Below are positions 58,448 to 64,000 of a stretch of 64,000 nucleotides of DNA, one piece after another; positions within the stretch are counted from its first letter, which is position 1; each line of letters starts with the position of its first letter. Below the pieces are notes generated by a model that was not told the DNA's origin, made no database searches, and saw only the letters and a list, made by a program, of their open reading frames with translations. Source of the DNA: Leucobacter insecticola (lineage in GTDB: Bacteria > Actinomycetota > Actinomycetes > Actinomycetales > Microbacteriaceae). The translations under genes and the position numbers were made by a program. Location of the stretch: the NCBI RefSeq assembly GCF_011382965.1, contig NZ_CP049934.1:1364001-1428000 (forward strand), in the 5' to 3' direction.

Positions 58448-59035
58448 CTACTCTGCGGTGAGTTCGATGTGCGCCGAGACCTCGTTGACGTTCGCGCGAC
58501 CGACGTACGACAGCAGGCTGCTCGGCACCTTAAACGTGATGTCGAATTCTGCTGCGCGGTCCGTTATCACGCTCGAGGCGAGGGTGATGGTGGCACCGCG
58601 CTGTTGAAAACCGTCAACTGAGAAGGTACCCACTGCGGTGACCACACCCTCGGTTCGTGTTTCGCGGCGAAGGATCACGGGTTCGGTCAGTACGAACGAA
58701 GCTTCGGGGAGCCCGGCGACGGAAATCGAGAGCTCCGCCTGGGTGATCACTCCATCGTGCATCACCATAAAACCAGAGGGCGAAACCTGAGTTTCAACGT
58801 CGTCGCCGAGTTGGTTGGTATGAACGGGGGAGAGGATCTCTACTTCTGACACCTGGTAAAACTGATCGGGCTGCACCGCGAGGAGATCCGAACTTGAATC
58901 GGCCCGCAATTCTACTGCGGGCGTCTCTGCGTCAGAGATTGCCGAACACGAGCTGATACAGAATGGCAGAGCAATCGATAGCGTCGCGAATACGCCAAAA
59001 CTGCGGGCCGTTCGCGTAGCGTGAATGCGTGACAA
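58448..59035 (-). CDS. Putative YceI-like lipoprotein
   Basis: 195 residues. A signal peptide ends in a lipobox-like ISSC, so the mature protein should be lipid-anchored outside the membrane. The mature domain has repeated beta-strand patterns, with a C-terminal sequence (ITFKVPSSLLSYVGRANVNE, then VSAHIELTAE) that resembles YceI lipid-binding proteins, but the match is loose and I hold it lightly. The IS110 element is inserted 11 bases beyond its stop codon. It has no obvious partner gene; the export operon upstream is separated by about 80 bases. Confidence 0.6.
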   Translation of the reverse strand: MSRIHATRTARSFGVFATLSIALPFCISSCSAISDAETPAVELRADSSSDLLAVQPDQFYQVSEVEILSPVHTNQLGDDVETQVSPSGFMVMHDGVITQAELSISVAGLPEASFVLTEPVILRRETRTEGVVTAVGTFSVDGFQQRGATITLASSVITDRAAEFDITFKVPSSLLSYVGRANVNEVSAHIELTAE

Positions 59036-59118
59036 GCTGTGACTCCCTGTGCGTCGGCGTACCCTTTGAGCCTACGCCCGTAACGTGTGAGCAAAGTGGG
59101 AGCGGGCTGCACGCCGCG

Positions 59119-60402
59119 TCACACGTCGCGCAGCGCATCAACGGGTTCGATGCGCGCCGCCTTCAGTGCAGGGTAGGCTCCCGCTGCAAGGCCGACAGCC
59201 GCACCGACCAAAACGCCGACGGGGGCCGCCCACGGCGCGAGCACCGGGGTCCACTGCTGAGTCAGGCACACAATAATGAGCCCGAAAAGCCCGACGGCCA
59301 CACCGATGAGCCCGCCGAGCAAGCCCGTGGTGATTGACTCGAGCATAAATTGTCTGGCGATGTCGCGGGTTCTCGCTCCGAGAGCGCGACGCAGCCCGAT
59401 TTCACCTCTCCGCTCGCCGACCGAAAGGAGCGTGACGTTGGCGATCCCAACGCCGCCACCGATGAGCGCCACGATCCCGATCGCGATGAACAGCACGTTG
59501 ACGTCCGCCTCGAGCTGGGATTGCAGCTCACTCGAAGAAGGTGGTGCGGCAACCTTGTAGGCCTTCGGATCCTCGGGGTTTAACGCAATCGGCGCCTGCC
59601 TGGCGACGACGGGGCCCGCACCCACCGCGATCGAGATATCAAGGCTAGCTGGGGCACTGAGACTGAGCTCGTTGCGTGCGGTGGTGATCGGCAGAATCAC
59701 CGAATCCAGCAGCGAATCCCGCGCCCCCACCTTGTCGAGGATCCCGATCACTGTGTAGGCGCGATCCTCGATAAACACGGCGGGCTGGCCGGCAACTCGG
59801 TTGATGCCGAGCTTTTCCGCGGCCCGCTCCCCGAGCACCACCACGCGGTCGCCGCGGCGTTCGTGGCCGATATCGAAGAATCTGCCCGTCCGAATGCGAC
59901 CGTCAACGATGTGTTGGAGATCCGCAGAAGCGGCGACGACCGGTGGCGGAGCGACCGGTGTCGCCGAGGGGTCCTGCACCCGCACTGCATCAACCCGCAA
60001 CTGGTCATCGAGTTTCGCGTAGAGCGCCGCCCGTTCAACACCCGCGAGTGGGGTGACGCGGTCAACGGAGTCCCACGGAATGCGCGAGGTCGCCCGGTCT
60101 TTGTTGCCCGGCCCCGATGAAGTTCCCGGTTCAATCGTCACCCTCGTCGCCGCGAGCGCATCAAACTTCTGAGAGATCTGCCCCGCGGCCGTCTGCGCAA
60201 AGCCAATCGTGGCGACGAGAGAAGCGATCCCGAGCACCGTGCCGAGCAGGGTGATCAGGAGACGGCCCGGTCGTGCGCCGACCCCGTCGAGTGCCTCAAA
60301 CAGTAGGTCTTTGCCCGTGAAGCCTGTGCGGTGCGTGCCGTGCCCGGGCTGTTCGCCTCGGCGGGTGAAGACGGCGCGCAGCCTCCGCCAGGCCGCCCTC
60401 AC
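59119..60402 (-). CDS. MacB/FtsX-type ABC transporter permease
   Basis: 427 residues. One membrane segment near the N-terminus (RLLITLLGTVLGIASLVATI) is followed by a large extracytoplasmic MacB-PCD domain, then three segments at the C-terminus with the FtsX motif (NVTLLSVGERRGEIGLRRAL, GAR..DIARQFMLES). The family uses mechanotransmission to move peptides, antibiotics or lipoproteins. It overlaps the ATPase gene by 4 bases and is the last gene of a four-gene operon. Confidence 0.9.
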   Translation of the reverse strand: MRAAWRRLRAVFTRRGEQPGHGTHRTGFTGKDLLFEALDGVGARPGRLLITLLGTVLGIASLVATIGFAQTAAGQISQKFDALAATRVTIEPGTSSGPGNKDRATSRIPWDSVDRVTPLAGVERAALYAKLDDQLRVDAVRVQDPSATPVAPPPVVAASADLQHIVDGRIRTGRFFDIGHERRGDRVVVLGERAAEKLGINRVAGQPAVFIEDRAYTVIGILDKVGARDSLLDSVILPITTARNELSLSAPASLDISIAVGAGPVVARQAPIALNPEDPKAYKVAAPPSSSELQSQLEADVNVLFIAIGIVALIGGGVGIANVTLLSVGERRGEIGLRRALGARTRDIARQFMLESITTGLLGGLIGVAVGLFGLIIVCLTQQWTPVLAPWAAPVGVLVGAAVGLAAGAYPALKAARIEPVDALRDV

Positions 60403-61100
60403 GTTATCTCCAAGAGTTCGCCGTCGGAAATGCGGGCCCGGCGCTTTGCTGCAGCGGCAACGGATTCGTCGTGGGTGATCATGATGATGGTGAGACCGTC
60501 GGCGCTGAGCTCGTCAAAGAGCGAAATCACGGCCTCTGAGTTTTCGCGGTCGAGGTTGCCAGTCGGTTCATCGGCGAGCAACAGTCGAGGTGACGTGCAC
60601 ACGGCCCGGGCGATGGCGACACGCTGCCGTTCACCGCCGGAGAGGGTTGCGGGGGAGAAATTGAGTCTGTGTCCAAGACCGACCCGGTCGAGAGCTATGC
60701 GGGCAAGGTCCTCGCGCTCATCCCGTGGGACCCCAGCGTAGGCCGCGGCAAGCATCACGTTCGCGAGTACGCTTCGAGCAGCAAGCAGATGAAACGATTG
60801 GAACACGAAGCCGATTGCCTGACCGCGCAGTGCCGTGCGGCCGTCGTCGTCAAGCTCGGAGACATCGACCCCCTCGAATAAGAAATTCCCGGTTGTTGGC
60901 CGGTCAAGCAGGCCGAGAATGTTGAGCATCGTTGATTTCCCAGATCCAGAGGGACCCACGATCGCGAGATAGTCGCCGCGTTCCACTCTGAGATCCACCC
61001 CGCGCAGCGCGAACACCTGCGGCGGCCCCGCAAACAAGCGCGTTACCTCGCTGAGCTCGATGATGGGTGCTGAAGAGTCCTCCTGCCTCACCACGCTCAC
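60399..61100 (-). CDS. MacB/LolD-type ABC transporter ATPase
   Basis: 233 residues. Walker A GPSGSGKSTMLNILG, Q-loop VFQSFHLL, signature LSGGERQRVAIARAV, Walker B RLLLADEPTGNLD and switch ITHDESVA are all intact. It energises the permease encoded directly after it (4-base overlap) and follows the fusion-protein gene with a 4-base overlap (61097-61100), so stoichiometric expression is expected. Confidence 0.94.
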   Translation of the reverse strand: MSVVRQEDSSAPIIELSEVTRLFAGPPQVFALRGVDLRVERGDYLAIVGPSGSGKSTMLNILGLLDRPTTGNFLFEGVDVSELDDDGRTALRGQAIGFVFQSFHLLAARSVLANVMLAAAYAGVPRDEREDLARIALDRVGLGHRLNFSPATLSGGERQRVAIARAVCTSPRLLLADEPTGNLDRENSEAVISLFDELSADGLTIIMITHDESVAAAAKRRARISDGELLEIT

Positions 61101-62575
61101 CGCCCGATCACGACCCGCGCGCCCGGCTTCACCCGGGGGTCCTCTGAGGAGACCTCGACGAAGCCGTCAGCCGCGAGACCCGCAGTGACCTTGACAAACT
61201 CGGTCTCCGCGTTCGGGCCGTCGCGCGGGTCGATGAGTAGTTCAATGCGATCCTCGCCCCCGGATCCGGCCGAGAGTGCAGCAATGGGTACCGCGATCAC
61301 TTCGCCGTCGGTGGAAGCCACGGGGATCCGCAGCCGCACATTGGTCCCGCGTAGCGCATCGATCTGCTCAGAGGTGAGCTCCCCGAGTGCGAAGGTGACG
61401 GTATACCGGCCGCCTGCGCCCTGGTCTGGTTTCGCTCCGCCCGGGGCATTACCCTTGTCGTCTGATTTTGCGGCTCCCGGAGCCTCAATCTTCTGCAGGG
61501 TTGCCGCGAGTTCTTCGCCGTTCGGGCCAGCGAAGTACCCGGGTTCTCCCTCCTTTAGGAGTTCCGCATCCTGCTTGGAGACTGTACCGGTAATCGCCAG
61601 GGTCGCCCCAGACACGCTCATCGGAGAGCCAGAAAGCACATCGCCGCGCTTCGCACTTACGCTATCAACCCGCCGCGGCAGTGATGCAAGGAACACCGCT
61701 TCACTCGCGGGCAGTGTCGGCAGCGCCGCTTCCTGTGCTTTCGCGAGGGATTCTTGCGCGTCAGAGAGTGCATCCCTGGCTCCGCTGAGCGTCGCCTGCT
61801 CGCCGGCGACGTTGGCGTTGCCCGCCGCTTGGGCCTGCGCGAGTGCTGCCTCGGCCTGAGCGAGTGCGACCCGTGCGGCGCGCGCTTCCCGCTCCGCGCC
61901 GCGTACCTGCTGCGCCGCATCGCTCGTGGCAGCTTGTGCCGGGTATCCAATCTGTTCGTACATGGTGCCGAGTGCGTTCGCGGTGTCCCAGTCAAACACG
62001 TCGCTGCTGGTGTCGCCCGCCGCGTAGCCCATAGAGGTCAGCGCGACCTTCAACTGGGTCACATCGGGGCCGCGCATGCCGACGCTCAGTGTGCGATACG
62101 CGGGAAGATCCCCGGGCAGCACGATCGCCGGGCGACCTGCGATTTCCAGCGCGATGTTGCCCGCATTCAAAACCGTTCCGACCTCGGGCACGTGCCCGGT
62201 GACGACGGGGCGCTCGCCGGAGCCTGCGGTATCGATCGTCACGTCCACTGCGTCTGCGTAGCCAATTTCACCGCGTGAGACAACCGTGTTCTCAATCACC
62301 CGCTCCTCGGCCGGGGCCGTTACCGGACCCGGCTTTGGCGGCGTGGTGCGAGCGGCAAGTTCGGCAGGGGAGACGATGAACTGCATCACCGCGACTCCAA
62401 GCAGCAGCGACACCACCGCAACGCCCGCGACAAGACCCACCAAGCGTGGGCCGGTGAGGGGGCGCTTGGCGGGCGGAGCGTCTTCTGCGGTCTCGTCGTG
62501 TTCGGGGCCGTCGTGCTCGGGGGCGTCGTGCTCGGGTCCGTCCCCTGGCTCGCTGAAGAGCTTATCCACCTGCAC
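61097..62575 (-). CDS. Membrane fusion-type protein with peptidoglycan-binding domain
   Basis: 492 residues. The acidic N-terminus has three PEHD repeats (PEHDAPEHDGPEHDET), then a membrane anchor (LVGLVAGVAVVSLLLGVAV). The extracytoplasmic part begins with a hairpin-type lipoyl half, a peptidoglycan-binding-like module (LSVGMRGPDVTQLKVALTSMG), a coiled coil rich in Ala/Gln (VALAQAEAALAQAQA) and a C-terminal beta domain (IELLIDPRDG). In Gram-positive bacteria such proteins extend MacB-type transporters. The GTG start 62575 overlaps the TAG of the lipoprotein gene by one base. Confidence 0.82.
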   Translation of the reverse strand: MQVDKLFSEPGDGPEHDAPEHDGPEHDETAEDAPPAKRPLTGPRLVGLVAGVAVVSLLLGVAVMQFIVSPAELAARTTPPKPGPVTAPAEERVIENTVVSRGEIGYADAVDVTIDTAGSGERPVVTGHVPEVGTVLNAGNIALEIAGRPAIVLPGDLPAYRTLSVGMRGPDVTQLKVALTSMGYAAGDTSSDVFDWDTANALGTMYEQIGYPAQAATSDAAQQVRGAEREARAARVALAQAEAALAQAQAAGNANVAGEQATLSGARDALSDAQESLAKAQEAALPTLPASEAVFLASLPRRVDSVSAKRGDVLSGSPMSVSGATLAITGTVSKQDAELLKEGEPGYFAGPNGEELAATLQKIEAPGAAKSDDKGNAPGGAKPDQGAGGRYTVTFALGELTSEQIDALRGTNVRLRIPVASTDGEVIAVPIAALSAGSGGEDRIELLIDPRDGPNAETEFVKVTAGLAADGFVEVSSEDPRVKPGARVVIGR

Positions 62576-63608
62576 TATTTCTTCTTCTCTGCGCCGTACT
62601 TCGCGAGCAGGGCGTCGAGCTTTGCACGGTGTTCATCAACGAACTTCTGCTCAATCTCGAACAACGCCTCTTGCTGCTTCGCGTCGTAGTTGAGATCTTT
62701 CTTGCAGCGGGCATCAGCGGTAGCGACCGCGATCTCCTTCTTCTGAAACTCCTTCTTCGCCTTTTCGTCCGGCTCCTTGTAATCACCGTCGGGGCCCGGC
62801 TCCTGCATCTCTGAGAAGTACTCGTTATTCAGGGCTTGCCTGATCTGATTGGGGGACGAGTACTCGGTGTAGCCAGCTTTCGTCATGCAGTCGAGCCACT
62901 TCCGGTCGAGCTCAGCAATCGTCTTGTTGTCCCCTTCGCCCATCAACGGAGCGTACAGATCCTGCATCGCAGTGAAGAGGTCTTTGAACTCCGGATCCTC
63001 CGCTGCCCCGAAGGAGGGGTTTTCTTTGGAGTCAACCTCGTGCTGCGCCGCACCATAGCAGCCCTGTTTTTTCCAGTCGTACTCGAAGTAGCCGCCCTCG
63101 CTGTCTTCCATGGCCGCCATTTCTTCTTCGGTGGGGGCCGGCCCGTGCAGAGTCTCCCAGTATGCCTCTTGCTCTGACTCGCTGAGCCCGTCAAGGTAGG
63201 TCTGATTGGGGTCGACGTATTCGTCGGGATCCGGTTGCAGGCTTTCTCCCCCGGCACCCGGAAAATCAACGATGCCATACCCGTATTGCTCCGCGAATTC
63301 CGGAGATCCCCAAACGGGTCCGTCCTCCTCCTCGCCACCTAAGATGGCCATTCCGCTGTGGACGCTCGGCTTGTACTCAAAGCCCTCTTTCGTCATGCAC
63401 TCGGCGACCAGCTCTTCGACTTGCTGCTGCTGCTTGTCAAACTTTTCCTGTGAGAAATCGTCTGCGCCCCACAGAGCTGACATGTACTTCTGGAGGGCCC
63501 TTCTTCGTCCTTTGGCGCGGATTCTGAAGGGCTGCAGCCCGCAAGCGCGAGGGCTGCAAGCACCGCGGTGACCGGGAGTAGCAAGAAATGGAAGCGGGAA
63601 CTTTGCAT
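62575..63608 (-). CDS. Lipoprotein of the export operon (frame interrupted near 63497)
   Basis: About 345 residues when repaired. The signal peptide MQSSRFHFLLLPVTAVLAAL ends in lipobox ALAGC. The mature part is strongly acidic, glutamate- and glutamine-rich, with repeated small blocks holding cysteines (AECMTKEGFEYKP, DCMTKAGYTEY, ARCKKDLNYD), suggesting a repeat of a CMxxxG-type unit. The frame breaks in the GGGCCC stretch 63495-63500; one added base joins SAPKDEEGP to LQKYMSALWGADD. It is the first gene of the operon; the role is unknown, perhaps a substrate-facing component or the cargo. Confidence 0.72.
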
Positions 63609-64000
63609 GGCAAGACCTCTGTGTGTTCGAGCGGAAGTGTACGGTATACGGGATTTGTATGATGGTGCGATTCTGGGAATAGTAGCGCACTTGCCTGTTA
63701 TCTGCTCTGGCTTGTGTGTTGGGGTGTGGTCGAGTCCTCCTACCCCGACGAGAAAGCAATCCCCGACGAGAAGCCACTCCCCGTGCGTCGTTGTGGTGCT
63801 TTCTCGTCGAGATACTGCATTCTCGTGGGTGGGTGGGCGCCGGGGCGCGGCACTGGGGGCTGGCAATGCAGGGCTGTGATCCTGCGTCCACAGTGCGCGC
63901 AGCGAGCGGAACTTGCGAGAATTATCCACGGATTTTTGGTGTGTGGCCCATGTGCTCGCTTATCGTGGCAGCCTGTTCGTGTGCAGCCTGGAAGTTTTGA
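63609..64000. other. Region upstream of the export operon, no gene seen
   Basis: About 390 bases to the window edge. Open frames exist in several directions, but none has a ribosome site, normal composition or a family match. It should hold the promoter of the lipoprotein operon; AT-rich bases just upstream of the gene (around 63640-63680) are a likely promoter site. A repeated 9-mer lies at 63746-63809. Confidence 0.5.
63746..63809. repeat. Repeated CGACGAGAA motifs with a perfect 13-bp inverted repeat
   Basis: CGACGAGAAAGCA (63746-63758) is exactly inverted at 63797-63809. A third direct copy of the CGACGAGAA core lies at 63764-63772 between them. The arms are 38 bases apart, more like a cluster of protein-binding sites than a terminator. 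Confidence 0.7.

Overview
This is high-G+C actinobacterial DNA, most likely from the Microbacteriaceae and possibly Leucobacter or a close relative. That placement is inference. It rests on the one-piece 1232-residue Kgd/OdhA-type 2-oxoglutarate dehydrogenase, the guaB-guaB3-SURF1-DUF3817-guaA run, the DUF6350-purN-purH run, and HrcA/CIRCE control of groES and hsp20. No genus marker such as rRNA is present.

Most of the window is chromosomal core. Positions 1-172 are one end of an IS110 element that continues off the left edge. Positions 329-4929 hold a dicarboxylate-type symporter, a methyltransferase, a DUF4190 membrane protein, CIRCE-controlled groES and a RarD-type transporter. Positions 5001-10688 are the guanine nucleotide block. 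Positions 10823-16768 hold small genes, a BI-1 protein, asparaginase, PcrA helicase and CIRCE-controlled hsp20. Positions 17282-21030 hold an FHA protein, an ABC ATPase/permease and an intact IS630 copy. Positions 21257-25316 are an arsenic resistance island: ACR3, an ArsR-ArsC fusion, ArsC, a thioredoxin-like protein and an ArsP-type permease, with two palindromic operator candidates. Two tandem diguanylate cyclases and sucCD follow, to 29574.

Positions 29684-33200 form the most accessory stretch: a lipoprotein, a broken polymorphic-toxin remnant with an overlapping putative immunity gene, a truncated IS630 copy, and an IS256 element carrying a small extra ORF. Core genes then resume: a MetE-like protein, a proline iminopeptidase, PutA with a divergent LysR regulator, DUF6350, a nucleotide kinase-like protein, purN, purH, agmatine deiminase, an ornithine cyclodeaminase-like protein, flavodoxin, an FprA-type reductase, Kgd and two CNNM/CorC proteins. 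A complete IS110 element (56948-58436) and a lipoprotein / fusion protein / ATPase / permease export operon (59119-63608) close the window.

Several genes join into pathways. Peptide-derived proline (S33 peptidase) can pass through PutA to glutamate and on to 2-oxoglutarate, Kgd and SucCD. PurN and PurH make IMP, and GuaB and GuaA turn it into GMP.

A caution applies throughout. At least a dozen genes, including guaB, pcrA, purH (twice) and putA, are interrupted by frameshifts, nearly all repaired by adding one G or C to a short G/C run. This looks like consensus error rather than gene decay. I annotate those genes at full length and state where the frame breaks.
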